Source: Bacteroides zhangwenhongii (GTDB lineage Bacteria > Bacteroidota > Bacteroidia > Bacteroidales > Bacteroidaceae). From it: a stretch of 64,000 nt of DNA. The notes under the pieces were generated by a model, which was not told the DNA's origin, did no database searches, and worked only from the letters and a program-made list of their open reading frames with translations. Position numbers and translations under genes: made by a program. Shown one piece after another: positions 1-9,566 of this stretch. The DNA lies in assembly GCF_009193325.2 (NCBI RefSeq), contig NZ_CP059856.1, positions 2,232,001 to 2,296,000 of the forward strand, in the 5' to 3' direction. Positions within the stretch are counted from its first letter, which is position 1. Every line of letters begins with the position of its first letter.

Positions 1-8
1 TACTTTTG
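1..8 (+). promoter_or_regulatory. Bacteroides -7 promoter box
   Basis: TACTTTTG fits the Bacteroides -7 consensus TAnnTTTG. It lies 27 bases before the glycosyltransferase start at 35. The -33 element would lie outside the window. Confidence 0.6.
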
Positions 9-34
9 CAGTCGTAAAACGACACTAAAATTCA

Positions 35-1207
35 ATGGAAGCATTTACATTCAATACTGCCGAGCTGATATTATTGTCAGCGGCAGGAGTTCTCTTTATC
101 ATCCAAGTTATTTATTATCTCGGTTTATACAACCGGATACATTCGCATAACAAAGCTGTACGCAAGGAAGAAACTCATTTCACGCGGGAATTGCCGCCTC
201 TTTCCGTCATTCTTTGCGCACGCAACGAAGCCGACAATCTGCGTAAAGTCCTTCCTGCCATTCTGGAACAGGACTATCCCCAGTTCGAAGTCATTGTAAT
301 CAATGACGCTTCCACCGACGAGACAGAGGATGTATTGGGATTCATGGAGGAAAAATACCCTCATCTTTACCATAGTTTTACTCCCGACAGCGCACGTTAT
401 ATCAGTCATAAGAAATTAGCGCTGACATTAGGAATCAAAGCCAGCAAATATGATTGGCTCGTATTCACGGAAACAAACTGTATACCGGCAAGCAAGGATT
501 GGTTAAAGCTAATGGCACGCAATTTTACATCACAGACACAGATTGTGTTAGGATATAGCGGGTATGACCGGACAAAAGGATGGCTGCACAAACGTGTCGC
601 TTTCGACACACTCTTCCAGTCATTGCGTTACTTAGGTCTTGCCCTGGCCGGAAAGCCATATATGGGCATCGGACGTAATCTTGCCTACCGGAAAGAATTA
701 TTCTTCAAGCAAAAAGGATTTTCAAGCTACCTGAACCTTCAACGCGGAGAAGATGACCTGTTCATCAATCAAATAGCCAACAGCAGCAACACCCGTGTAG
801 AAACGGATTTCAACGCAACCATGCGGATACAGCCTGTCTACCGTTACAAAGACTGGAAAGAAGAAAAGGTCAGTTATATGGCCACCGCACGCTTTTATCA
901 TGGGGCACAACGCTACCTATTAGGCTTTGAAACCCTATCACGCCTGTTATTTTACGCCACTTGCATTGCAGGTATCGTATTCGGCATTCTCGATTTCCAC
1001 TGGTTGGTAGCAGGTATCGCATTATTACTATGGCTGATTCGCTACACGGTGCAAGCCATTGTCATTAACCAAACAGCCAAAGAAATGGGCGGCAACCGGA
1101 AATATTATTTCTCATTGCCGGTATTCGATATCCTGCAACCGTTGCAGTCGTTGAAATTCAAGCTCTGTCGTCTATTGCGGGGTAAAGGAGATTTCATGAG
1201 AAGATAG
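35..1207 (+). CDS. Family 2 glycosyltransferase, membrane anchored
   Basis: A 390-residue GT-A fold glycosyltransferase, probably transferring a sugar from a nucleotide-sugar donor at the inner face of the cytoplasmic membrane. One hydrophobic segment lies at about residues 10-30. It is followed by the GT2 start VILCARNEADNLRKVL (about 58-75) and the nucleotide-binding strand VIVINDASTDET (about 86-97). The GEDDLF motif near residue 240 would be the acidic acceptor/catalytic region. Two or three C-terminal hydrophobic segments (about 300-340) form a membrane anchor. The gene stands alone behind its own promoter. Its stop is one base from the stop of the convergent permease gene. Acceptor and product are unknown. 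Confidence 0.85.
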   Translation: MEAFTFNTAELILLSAAGVLFIIQVIYYLGLYNRIHSHNKAVRKEETHFTRELPPLSVILCARNEADNLRKVLPAILEQDYPQFEVIVINDASTDETEDVLGFMEEKYPHLYHSFTPDSARYISHKKLALTLGIKASKYDWLVFTETNCIPASKDWLKLMARNFTSQTQIVLGYSGYDRTKGWLHKRVAFDTLFQSLRYLGLALAGKPYMGIGRNLAYRKELFFKQKGFSSYLNLQRGEDDLFINQIANSSNTRVETDFNATMRIQPVYRYKDWKEEKVSYMATARFYHGAQRYLLGFETLSRLLFYATCIAGIVFGILDFHWLVAGIALLLWLIRYTVQAIVINQTAKEMGGNRKYYFSLPVFDILQPLQSLKFKLCRLLRGKGDFMRR

Positions 1208-1208
1208 A

Positions 1209-2453
1209 CTACTCATATCTCATAGAGTTGGCAGGGTTGATCTTGGTTATCAGATATGAAGGACCTATCAGCATCAGGACAGCAGCCAGCAGTGTGCCGA
1301 TATTAATCAGCAGGAAAAGGATGATATTGAAAGATACCGGAACCGTGTCTACGTAATAAGTCTCCGGATCGAGTTTGAAAATGCCGAACCGGGACTGAAG
1401 AATGCAGAACGCCAGACCGATAACATTCCCCCAAAGCATACCTTTGCCTATCAGGAAAACAGCAAACCAAAGGAAAGTTTTGCGGATTGTAAAATTAGTG
1501 GCACCCAAAGCTTTTAGGATACCAATCATATTCGTACGTTCGATAATGATAATCAGCAAACCGGAAATCATGGTAAAACCGGCAACGCCTATCATCAGAA
1601 ACAAAATCACCCACACATTCAGATCCAACAAGTCAAGCCATGCAAATATCTGTGGATTCAACTGTTCGATACTGCGCACATAATACGTACCTCCATATTC
1701 GTCTTTCCGGTTATCGGTATCGATTGCGATTTCATACGTCGTATCTTCCAGCTTATCATAGTCTTTCAGCTGAAGCTCCACCCCTGTAACCTGCTCCGGC
1801 TGCCAACCGTTCAACCGATTCACCAAACTGAGGTCGGTCAATAAAAAAAGATTATCGTATTCGGAGAAATTTGTCTGATAAATTCCGGCAATAGTCAACC
1901 TGCGCGCACGGACATCATCCTGAATATAATAGGTATATATCTTATCCCCCAACTTCAACTTCATCTTTGTAGCCAAAGACTTGGAGATAAGTACACGGTT
2001 GCTGGAAACCGAATCACTGAAAACAGGAATCTCTCCTTCCACCAGATATTCTTGCAGAAAACGGGGGTCAAACTCCGGACCTACCCCTTTCAGTACCATT
2101 CCTTGAAAGGCATCGTCCGTCTTTATCATACCCGGTTTGGTAGAAAAACGCTGTACATGGCTTATCTCCGGATAACCGGCAAGCGCCGACATCATACTAT
2201 CTCCCACTACAATCGGATGGGTTTCGTAAGAACTGACCGCGTCCAGATTAGTTATCTGGATATGCGATCCGAATCCAATGACTTTATTTCTCACTTCACT
2301 CTTAAAGCCGATAACGACCGCCACTGCTATAATCATAACAGCCAGTCCGATAGCAATACCCGCCATTGCGATGAGCACTGCAGGACGTGACACCTGTTTT
2401 CCGCCATCGCTTTCGCGGTAGATGCGCCGAGCTATGAAAAGTGATAAGGACAT
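1209..2453 (-). CDS. LolC/LolE-like ABC transporter permease (FtsX family)
   Basis: A 414-residue FtsX-domain permease of the lipoprotein-releasing type. This family extracts lipoproteins from the inner membrane for transfer to the outer membrane, driven by a LolD-type ATPase. Visible are a first membrane helix at about 25-48 (IAMAGIAIGLAVMIIAVAVV), a large periplasmic domain at about 50-270, and three C-terminal helices (about 278-305, 325-350, 372-400). The MIGILKALGA motif of FtsX proteins lies between helices 2 and 3. It sits 6 bp downstream of the aminotransferase gene and is surely cotranscribed. No ATPase gene lies next to it, so the ATPase must be encoded elsewhere. Confidence 0.85.
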   Translation of the reverse strand: MSLSLFIARRIYRESDGGKQVSRPAVLIAMAGIAIGLAVMIIAVAVVIGFKSEVRNKVIGFGSHIQITNLDAVSSYETHPIVVGDSMMSALAGYPEISHVQRFSTKPGMIKTDDAFQGMVLKGVGPEFDPRFLQEYLVEGEIPVFSDSVSSNRVLISKSLATKMKLKLGDKIYTYYIQDDVRARRLTIAGIYQTNFSEYDNLFLLTDLSLVNRLNGWQPEQVTGVELQLKDYDKLEDTTYEIAIDTDNRKDEYGGTYYVRSIEQLNPQIFAWLDLLDLNVWVILFLMIGVAGFTMISGLLIIIIERTNMIGILKALGATNFTIRKTFLWFAVFLIGKGMLWGNVIGLAFCILQSRFGIFKLDPETYYVDTVPVSFNIILFLLINIGTLLAAVLMLIGPSYLITKINPANSMRYE

Positions 2454-2459
2454 AGACTT

Positions 2460-3659
2460 TTATTCCGTTCTTCCCGGATACGCTTCCAAAGCCTTCTGGA
2501 GGACAAAAAGCGCACGGGTTAAATCTTCTTTCTTTAATACGTATGCAATACGCACTTCATTGATACCCGAACCCGGAGTTGTGTAGAAACCGGAAGCCGG
2601 AGCCATGAATACCGTCTGACCTTCGTATTCGAAATCGGAAAGGCACCATGCGCAGAACTTGTCGGAATCATCCACCGGAAGTTTTGCCACTGTATAGAAA
2701 GCCCCCATCGGGATGGGCGAATAAACACCCGGAATACGGTTCAACCCGTCAATCAGACATTTACGACGTTCCACATACTCGTCATACGTCTCGCGTGAGT
2801 ATTCTTCGGGAGCATCCAAAGAAGCCTCAGCGGCAATCTGACCAATCAACGGAGGACTCAGACGAGCCTGACAGAACTTCATGACAGCATCACGTATCTC
2901 TTTATTTTTGGTAATCAGCGCACCGATACGGATACCGCATTCCGAATAACGCTTTGATACGGAGTCAATCAGTACCACATTATTCTCGATACCTTCCAGA
3001 TGGCAAGCGGAGATATAAGGAGAACCGGTGTATATGAATTCGCGATATACCTCATCGGAGAAAAGGAATAAGTCATATTTCTTCACCAAATCACGAATCT
3101 GATTCATTTCACGACGTGTATAGAGATATCCGGTCGGGTTGTTCGGATTACAAATCAGGATTGCTTTCGTACGTTCATTTATCAACTCTTCGAACTTCTC
3201 GACTTTGGGAAGTGAGAAACCTTCTTCGATGGTTGTGGCAATCGTACGAATCTTCGCGCCTGCAGAAATAGCAAACGCCATATAGTTAGCATATGCCGGC
3301 TCCGGAACGATAATCTCATCACCCGGATTCAGACAGGAAAGGAAAGAGAAAAGCACCGCTTCCGAACCTCCTGAGGTAATGATTATATCGTCTGCTGTAA
3401 GATTGATATTGAACTTGGCATAATATCCCACTAGTTTCTCGCGATAACTACGATAACCTGCACTAGGACTATACTCCAGCACTTTACGGTCAATATTGCG
3501 TATCGCGTCAATCGCGGCCTGAGGAGTGGGCAGGTCAGGCTGTCCGATATTCAGGTGAAACACATGGACTCCCCGTTGCTTGGCAGCGTCTGCCAAAGGA
3601 GCCAGTTTTCTGATAGGAGATGCAGGCATCTCGTTTCCGCGAATGGATATGGTTGGCAT
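2460..3659 (-). CDS. Class I/II PLP-dependent aminotransferase
   Basis: A 399-residue fold-type I aminotransferase, likely acting on aspartate, an aromatic or another amino acid with 2-oxoglutarate as acceptor in the cytoplasm. Visible are the cofactor-phosphate loop (TSGGSEAVLF, about 94-103), the CNPNNPTGY motif (about 170-178), the SDEVYREF segment with the PLP-ring Asp (about 199), and the Schiff-base lysine at about 236 in SVSKRYS. A conserved Arg near the C-terminus (NEVRIAY) would bind the substrate carboxylate. The gene starts a two-gene unit with the LolC/E-like permease, with a -7 box 52-59 bases upstream. The exact substrate cannot be told from sequence. Confidence 0.88.
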   Translation of the reverse strand: MPTISIRGNEMPASPIRKLAPLADAAKQRGVHVFHLNIGQPDLPTPQAAIDAIRNIDRKVLEYSPSAGYRSYREKLVGYYAKFNINLTADDIIITSGGSEAVLFSFLSCLNPGDEIIVPEPAYANYMAFAISAGAKIRTIATTIEEGFSLPKVEKFEELINERTKAILICNPNNPTGYLYTRREMNQIRDLVKKYDLFLFSDEVYREFIYTGSPYISACHLEGIENNVVLIDSVSKRYSECGIRIGALITKNKEIRDAVMKFCQARLSPPLIGQIAAEASLDAPEEYSRETYDEYVERRKCLIDGLNRIPGVYSPIPMGAFYTVAKLPVDDSDKFCAWCLSDFEYEGQTVFMAPASGFYTTPGSGINEVRIAYVLKKEDLTRALFVLQKALEAYPGRTE

Positions 3660-3710
3660 AATTTTAACTACAAATTACTAATTACTATTTACTTTTTCTA
3701 CTTGAAGTTG

Positions 3711-3718
3711 CAAATGTA
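3711..3718 (-). promoter_or_regulatory. -7 box for the aminotransferase-permease unit
   Basis: CAAATGTA on the plus strand, which reads TACATTTG on the minus strand and matches TAnnTTTG. It lies about 50 bases before the aminotransferase start and diverges from the box at 3803. Confidence 0.6.
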
Positions 3719-3802
3719 CGCAATAATTTGAATACAGAGACATAAAAACTTTAAAAACCTTAGCAAGGTTAAAATCGTTATGGAATTTTGAAAAGAAAGC
3801 TA

Positions 3803-3810
3803 TACATTTG
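3803..3810 (+). promoter_or_regulatory. -7 box for the fucose-isomerase-like gene
   Basis: TACATTTG matches TAnnTTTG and lies 29 bases before the ATG at 3840. Confidence 0.6.
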
Positions 3811-3839
3811 TCATACAGAAAACTTAAAACAATACCATA

Positions 3840-5075
3840 ATGACCATACACCTTATCTCATTCGCGTCACTGCTTCATAAACAAGTCTCATTGCGTAGTT
3901 CACACGAAGCGATTTTGAGTGAACTTGAAAAATACTACACTGTAAAATTCATCGATTATCAAGATATGAATAAACTAAGCAGTGATGATTTCAAGATTAT
4001 TTTTATCGCTACCGGCGGAGTGGAACGGCTGGTCATCCAACACTTCGAAAGCCTTCCCCGCCCCGCTATTTTACTGGCAGACGGTATGCAGAACTCGCTG
4101 GCTGCGGCTTTGGAAATCTCCACATGGTTACGGGGACGCGGCATGAAAAGTGAAATCCTGCACGGGGAATTACCGGTCATCATCCAGCGTATCCATACAC
4201 TTTACAATAATTTCCAGGCACAACGTTCTTTATTCGGCAAGCGTATCGGAGTCATCGGAACTCCTTCTTCGTGGCTGGTTGCCAGCAATGTTGACTATCT
4301 TTTGGCAAAACGTCGCTGGGGTATTGAATATATGGATATTCCATTGGAACGGATTTATGAACATTTCCAACAAATAACGGATGATGAAGTAGGCGCCTCC
4401 TGCGCCGCAGTCGCTTCACAGGCTCTTGCCTGTCGTGAAGGCACTCCCGAAGATTTAATCAAAGCGATGCGATTATACCGGGCTATCAAGAAGGTATGCG
4501 AGGAGGAACGGTTGGAAGCATTGACTTTAAGTTGCTTCAAACTGATTGAACAAATCGACACTACCGGCTGCCTGGCATTATCCTTACTTAATGATGATGG
4601 AATCATGGCGGGTTGCGAAGGCGACTTGCAGTCTATCTTCACCTTGCTGGCTGTTAAAGCGCTCACCAAAAAGGATGGATTCATGGCAAATCCCTCTATG
4701 ATCAATTCACGCACCAACGAACTTATTTTAGCTCATTGCACCGTCGGTCTCAAACAGGCGGAAAGATATATCATCCGCAACCATTTTGAAACGGAAAAGG
4801 GGATCGCCATTCAAGGGCTGCTTCCCACCGGAGACGTGACTATCGTCAAATGCGGTGGCGAATGCCTCGACGAATATTATCTGTCTACGGGAACGTTATC
4901 CGAAAACACAAATTATATCAATATGTGCCGCACACAGGTACGCATACGGATGAATACTCCTGCCGAGTATTTCTTAAAAAATCCGTTGGGAAATCATCAT
5001 ATTCTCATTCATGGGAACTTTGAGGATACATTGAATGAGTTCTTTCAGGCAAATGCTTGCAAGAGGACGGAATAA
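3840..5075 (+). CDS. L-fucose/L-arabinose isomerase-like protein
   Basis: A 411-residue soluble protein resembling the fucose/arabinose isomerase superfamily (COG2407-like) that interconverts aldoses and ketoses. The N-terminal half is Rossmann-like (ATGGVERLVIQHF; GKRIGVIGTPSSWL at about 137). The C-terminal half has the family-like stretches GCLALSLLNDDGIMAGCEGD (about 242-261) and ILAHCTVGL (about 300), where acidic and His residues would bind a metal. It is shorter than true FucI (about 590 residues), so the substrate is uncertain. It has its own promoter. It converges with a polysaccharide locus that encodes an alpha-L-fucosidase, so a role in fucose use is possible but is inference only. 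Confidence 0.6.
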   Translation: MTIHLISFASLLHKQVSLRSSHEAILSELEKYYTVKFIDYQDMNKLSSDDFKIIFIATGGVERLVIQHFESLPRPAILLADGMQNSLAAALEISTWLRGRGMKSEILHGELPVIIQRIHTLYNNFQAQRSLFGKRIGVIGTPSSWLVASNVDYLLAKRRWGIEYMDIPLERIYEHFQQITDDEVGASCAAVASQALACREGTPEDLIKAMRLYRAIKKVCEEERLEALTLSCFKLIEQIDTTGCLALSLLNDDGIMAGCEGDLQSIFTLLAVKALTKKDGFMANPSMINSRTNELILAHCTVGLKQAERYIIRNHFETEKGIAIQGLLPTGDVTIVKCGGECLDEYYLSTGTLSENTNYINMCRTQVRIRMNTPAEYFLKNPLGNHHILIHGNFEDTLNEFFQANACKRTE

Positions 5076-5091
5076 AGGCATTTATAAAAAA

Positions 5092-5113
5092 CGACGGACT
5101 ACATAGTCCGTCG
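5092..5113. terminator. Bidirectional hairpin terminator
   Basis: A perfect 9-bp stem (CGACGGACT / AGTCCGTCG) with an ACAT loop sits between two convergent units. An A-run just before it serves as the U-run for minus-strand transcripts from the polysaccharide operon. Confidence 0.75.
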
Positions 5114-5162
5114 CATTTAAAGAGACTTAGCAAGGTTATATCTAATCTTAAATATAAAACTT

Positions 5163-6803
5163 TCATTTCAAATAACTGATATCAGGCAAATATCCTAGCC
5201 TACGTTGTAATTGCGCTTCGTAAAGAGACCACGGAGTTACAGCTTTTCCATGATCTTGATCTATTTTAACTTGAGAAGCAATAAACTGTACATCCGCCCC
5301 ATGAAAACCTACAATCGTAGGCGGAAGAAATTTCCAATCACGTTCTTCATTCCACCACTTCCATTCAACAGCCTCTCCCGGAAGTACATAAGTAGCTTTA
5401 AAGTTCCAAAGAGTAAGATCATCCAAATGGTTGGGTAACTGATCGGTAGCCCCTCCCTGATGAAATTGTATGAATCCTCCCGAACAACCGTCAATCAAGG
5501 TAGCACGTGGCTGCGTGGCATGAGATTCGAAATTAGTATCCCTTCCCCAAACGCAATTCTTGATAACCGTACCTAAGGAATGCTTACTGACCCCGACTGC
5601 GTGCCATTGTCCGGCATCCTTCATTGTAGAAGATTCTCCCTCATCCACCACATCCGCTATTAACACACGGGAAGATCCTGACGTATGCACAGCGCAATGT
5701 CCACGATTCCCCCCTATGCGAATATCATAGGCAGATACATTGGCACATTCCGTAAATGTTACAGATTCACTCACACTATAAAAATCGACTCTACGTACCC
5801 ATGAATTAGCTATACGATGAAAGTTTATCGGTTTATAGGCAGAATTTATAGCCCACTGGTCATGAATGAATTCTTTAGGAGCATTTCCATAAAAACTCAT
5901 ATCTTCTATACCAATATTTTCATAATAGTTATAACGGCAGAGTTTCCATTTCCACTTTTTCTCCACTCCGTATAAGAGTGGTTCAAAGAAAGTGACCTTA
6001 TTCCCCCGAACAGACTTTACCTGATGAATATCATACACTTGCACCCCCTTATTTCTAAGTTGTGTCATTTGCGCAGATACCGCATACGGTTTTAACCCCT
6101 GTGCTATCAGTTCCGGTGAGTTATCTTCCAATTTCAAACATACCCAATCACCGGCAGAAAGTCCACTGGCAGAAGCCACTTCTATCGAGAAACTTCCTTT
6201 AACCGCATCCCCGACGATGTCAGACAATTCCGGAGTAAACCCACTCCAATGTTTAAATTCAATCATTGGTCCCGCATAGTCCAGTCCCTCCAAAGGCTGA
6301 TAAGGTGCTTTCATCACGATAGAGGTTTTAGCCCTTCCGGCTCCTTTCAGAACCAGATTTCCAGCCCTGATTTGCATTGTTTCCGACTTTCCGTCAACTT
6401 TATCATTTTCATCATACAAAACAAACTCACCTTCCGGAAAATAAATAATCGCCCTGGCATTCGGATTATGATTAATTCCAATTTCCTCCAATACTCTCAT
6501 AAAAGCCGCCCGATCCGATTTGCCATCATCGGGAACAGCCCCATATTTCGTTATATCATATTTTTTATAACCTAGAGTCCAAATATCCGGCGGAGCCATT
6601 TCTCCACGTTTGTATCCGGCGTATGAAAAATCCAATAACACATTCCGCTCACTTCGAGATACAAAATCCTGCCAAGCCTGGCAAGCACTTTCTTCCTCTT
6701 GTTCTTTCTCCGGTTCTTGTGTCTCTTCACTATATTCGTCGGACGATTGGCAAGATATCATTCCCCCCATCAATAAAAAGAAGAGCAAATATTTTACATT
6801 CAT
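5163..6803 (-). CDS. Pectate-lyase-fold lipoprotein (DUF4955-like)
   Basis: A 546-residue exported protein with a lipoprotein signal (MNVKYLLFFLLMGGMISC). The region ITKYGAVPDDGKSDRAAF (about 78-95) is the start of the right-handed beta-helix seen in pectate-lyase-superfamily and GH28-like proteins. Histidine- and asparagine-rich parallel-helix turns follow (IRIGGNRGHCAVHTSGSSRVLI). The C-terminal part resembles DUF4955. It probably acts on a polysaccharide as a lyase or hydrolase; the catalytic residues cannot be assigned. It is the last gene of the nine-gene operon, 11 bp after the fucosidase gene and followed by a terminator. Confidence 0.75.
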   Translation of the reverse strand: MNVKYLLFFLLMGGMISCQSSDEYSEETQEPEKEQEEESACQAWQDFVSRSERNVLLDFSYAGYKRGEMAPPDIWTLGYKKYDITKYGAVPDDGKSDRAAFMRVLEEIGINHNPNARAIIYFPEGEFVLYDENDKVDGKSETMQIRAGNLVLKGAGRAKTSIVMKAPYQPLEGLDYAGPMIEFKHWSGFTPELSDIVGDAVKGSFSIEVASASGLSAGDWVCLKLEDNSPELIAQGLKPYAVSAQMTQLRNKGVQVYDIHQVKSVRGNKVTFFEPLLYGVEKKWKWKLCRYNYYENIGIEDMSFYGNAPKEFIHDQWAINSAYKPINFHRIANSWVRRVDFYSVSESVTFTECANVSAYDIRIGGNRGHCAVHTSGSSRVLIADVVDEGESSTMKDAGQWHAVGVSKHSLGTVIKNCVWGRDTNFESHATQPRATLIDGCSGGFIQFHQGGATDQLPNHLDDLTLWNFKATYVLPGEAVEWKWWNEERDWKFLPPTIVGFHGADVQFIASQVKIDQDHGKAVTPWSLYEAQLQRRLGYLPDISYLK

Positions 6804-6814
6804 AGGGCCATCAT

Positions 6815-8704
6815 TTATTTAGAGTTAACAGGAGCCAATATCAAGGAACGCAAACGGAAAAGTTCATCTCCTTTGATATCACCAGCCTTTACACGAATAT
6901 CCAAATCTCCGGCAGGTAATGTAATTTGTCCGATATGTTCACGAATAAAGTCTCCCTGCGAAACAACATGAGTCATTTTCTGATTTGCAAAATGTATTTC
7001 ATATTCTCCGGCTCCTCCTAAAGTTTCTTTTTTTAATTCCTTACCGGCATCACCCTCTATCAGTTCACTCTTTTTACGTTCAGGAGCAGCATAACACACA
7101 TACACATCATAAACGGTTTCTTTCGCTAAACGAGCTTTCCAAAGCACGGCGTCTTTGAGTTCTCTCCAGTTCTGCACATAAGAGAAACGCTCCGCCTCAC
7201 TGCCATACCGTAGCCCTCCTTCCAACTGTGCATCGAACGTGCGTAATGTTTCAGTCATATCTCCGTTCAATAAACGACGATCATCCACCATCGGCTCTCC
7301 GTCACAGACTACTGCAATGACCGTATCTATACTATCCGGACATTCACGAGGAACTGCCAAACACACATCTTTTCCCTTACTCTCCCACGAAAGTTCTTTT
7401 GAAGGATCCGACAGCAACCAAGCCTTTTTCACCGGATTTTTCAATCCGCCGACTAACAACCGGCCCTCATGCGGCCATTGAAATATATGCAAATAAAGCG
7501 TGTCACCTTTACAAGTCGACTCTCCCCAAGATTGTACCGTCAACGGTGTCCGTTGTGTTCCCCGAATTGACTCTTCGCCATTAATTTTCCACCACCGGGC
7601 AATTCCTTGCAAAATTCGTCTGTCCGGCACATCGATACCACCATTCCCTTTAGGTCCCACATTCATTAGAATATTTCCGCCACGAGCTGCAGCTTTTACC
7701 AATAAACGTACGAAGTGAGCATCGGATTTATAGACTGTATCGTTAGCATTATAGGCAAATGAGTTATTCGTAGTAGGGATTCCTTCCCAATAACGAGGCA
7801 TTACATGAAACTCAGCCGGTCTGTCGGAAGTACTCGCATAATCCGCACAAGCCTCAACAGCCCTTCCATTAATCACCACATTAGGAGCTAACCGACGTAC
7901 AGCCGCAACAATACGCAAGTTTTCCTCTTCCGGTAATTTATGCGGAGTATCAAACCAGATCAAATCCGGGTGGTATTTCCTAATAAGTTCCTCCAACTGA
8001 GGTATTGCTTTACCACACACATATTTTCGGGCATGCTCTTTCAGAAATAGAGAATCTTTCTTCCACCAGTCTCTGCCATTCAATAACAGATCCCCACCGG
8101 GATTCCTATAATCCCAATCATTACCCGGTGCATCTTTTTCTCCCCAATCAAAGGCCTGAGAATAATACAAACCAAACTTTAATCCTGCTTTCCGGCACTC
8201 TCTTTCCAATTCACGTATTGGATCTCTGCCAAACGGAGTCGCCTTGACTATATTATAATCACTTACCTCCGAATCATACATGGCAAAACCATCATGATGT
8301 TTGGCTGTGATCACCAAATACCCCATTCCAGCATCCTTTGCCAACTTTACCCATTCTTTCGCACTAAATTGCTGTGGATTAAAAGTACCCGCCACTTTTT
8401 CCCGATATTCCGCAATCGGTATTTTTGCCATACGCTGAATATGTTCGCCATATCCTTGATAGCGTATGCCATTCCAAGTACCACTCAGAGAAGAATAAAC
8501 ACCCCAATGAATAAACATCCCAAAACGCACTTCATCAAACCATTTCATTCTTTGATCCAACTCTTCCTTTTGGGGAATCAACGACTCCAAAGTGGGAATA
8601 GGATAACATTTCTGTGCCACAAGGGTAGATGGAAAAGAGAACAGTAAGCTACCTGCACACAAAAAGGCAGCTATACTGTTCATTATCGATTTCATAGACA
8701 ACAT
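6815..8704 (-). CDS. Alpha-L-fucosidase, GH29
   Basis: A 629-residue exported retaining alpha-L-fucosidase that releases terminal L-fucose. A signal peptide precedes the mature start after about residue 30. Family motifs are FGMFIHWGVYS (about 60-70), TAKHHDGFAMYDSEVSDYN (about 133-151) and PDLIWFDTP, where Asp at about 252 is the expected nucleophile. GGNILMNVGPKGNG follows near 340. The last 150-200 residues are a separate beta-rich region, probably carbohydrate binding. A start three codons later (8695) is equally plausible. It is the eighth gene of the operon, between a fimbrillin-like gene and the beta-helix gene, which points to a fucosylated substrate. Confidence 0.92.
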   Translation of the reverse strand: MLSMKSIMNSIAAFLCAGSLLFSFPSTLVAQKCYPIPTLESLIPQKEELDQRMKWFDEVRFGMFIHWGVYSSLSGTWNGIRYQGYGEHIQRMAKIPIAEYREKVAGTFNPQQFSAKEWVKLAKDAGMGYLVITAKHHDGFAMYDSEVSDYNIVKATPFGRDPIRELERECRKAGLKFGLYYSQAFDWGEKDAPGNDWDYRNPGGDLLLNGRDWWKKDSLFLKEHARKYVCGKAIPQLEELIRKYHPDLIWFDTPHKLPEEENLRIVAAVRRLAPNVVINGRAVEACADYASTSDRPAEFHVMPRYWEGIPTTNNSFAYNANDTVYKSDAHFVRLLVKAAARGGNILMNVGPKGNGGIDVPDRRILQGIARWWKINGEESIRGTQRTPLTVQSWGESTCKGDTLYLHIFQWPHEGRLLVGGLKNPVKKAWLLSDPSKELSWESKGKDVCLAVPRECPDSIDTVIAVVCDGEPMVDDRRLLNGDMTETLRTFDAQLEGGLRYGSEAERFSYVQNWRELKDAVLWKARLAKETVYDVYVCYAAPERKKSELIEGDAGKELKKETLGGAGEYEIHFANQKMTHVVSQGDFIREHIGQITLPAGDLDIRVKAGDIKGDELFRLRSLILAPVNSK

Positions 8705-8722
8705 AGACTAGAATCTTTGATT

Positions 8723-9544
8723 TTACAATGATGAGCCCGTACAATCAATAGAGAAAGCTGATATTTTATTCTCTACCAATTCCATACTTTCAGTTGTCTT
8801 ATACCAATAAATTGCTCCATCCTCTGCCGTAATCCTAAAGACCTTCCCTTTACTCATACTTTGCGCAGGCACTACTGCACGGAACACATTTCCTTCAACA
8901 GGTTGCATGGTAATATATTCCGCTGCCTCAGAAGCCTTTACTATAGCCGTTTGTTCGGTCAAATTCACTGTAGCTGTTCTTTTTGCACAAATATCTACAT
9001 TTTTAATAACTTCTCCTTCCGGCAAAATCACTTCAGCTTCTACCAATGCTAATTTATGCACAAATGATAAAGTTATCGATTCATCGTCTACACTGGCAAT
9101 TTCGTTCTTTGCCAATAAAAGATCGCTTTGGTTATAGCCATCTTTCGATTGGTCTTGAGATACGGAAAAATCAAAACTTGTTCCTTCCAAATCAGCATTA
9201 TATGGGTAATAAGCATAAAAATTCAACTCACTGCCATCAATCGGAAAAGTGATAGAATATTCAGCAACCCATTTTCCATTATCTGCAGTATAATGATAAT
9301 CAAGATTATCATGTAAGACTTCTGTAGCCCCACGCTTCAATCCATAGATTCCAACATGATCACCATCCTCAAAAGATGTTTTCTTATCTATTGTTACCGT
9401 ACGGGTTTGAGAAATACCCAAATCAAATATAATTTCTTTTTCCGACTGAGAGAACGCTTCATCCATGATATTCTCCTGACTACAAGAAGCGAATAAAGCA
9501 GCGAACACCATGGTCGCTCCCATTAATATATATTGTTTTTTCAT
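8723..9544 (-). CDS. Fimbrillin-family (Mfa-like) lipoprotein
   Basis: A 273-residue exported protein with a lipobox (FAALFASCSQ). It has the fimbrillin-like pattern of an early GDHVGIYG-like turn, then YYPYN, and then SFVHKLALVEAEVILP, as in Mfa_like_1 proteins. Such proteins build fimbriae or, inside polysaccharide loci, can serve as surface glycan-binding proteins. It is the seventh gene of the operon, directly after a larger homologue. No fimbrial tip or anchor genes are nearby, so a substrate-binding role on the cell surface is the better guess. Confidence 0.75.
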   Translation of the reverse strand: MKKQYILMGATMVFAALFASCSQENIMDEAFSQSEKEIIFDLGISQTRTVTIDKKTSFEDGDHVGIYGLKRGATEVLHDNLDYHYTADNGKWVAEYSITFPIDGSELNFYAYYPYNADLEGTSFDFSVSQDQSKDGYNQSDLLLAKNEIASVDDESITLSFVHKLALVEAEVILPEGEVIKNVDICAKRTATVNLTEQTAIVKASEAAEYITMQPVEGNVFRAVVPAQSMSKGKVFRITAEDGAIYWYKTTESMELVENKISAFSIDCTGSSL

Positions 9545-9566
9545 ATTGGCATTGTTTTAATTATGG

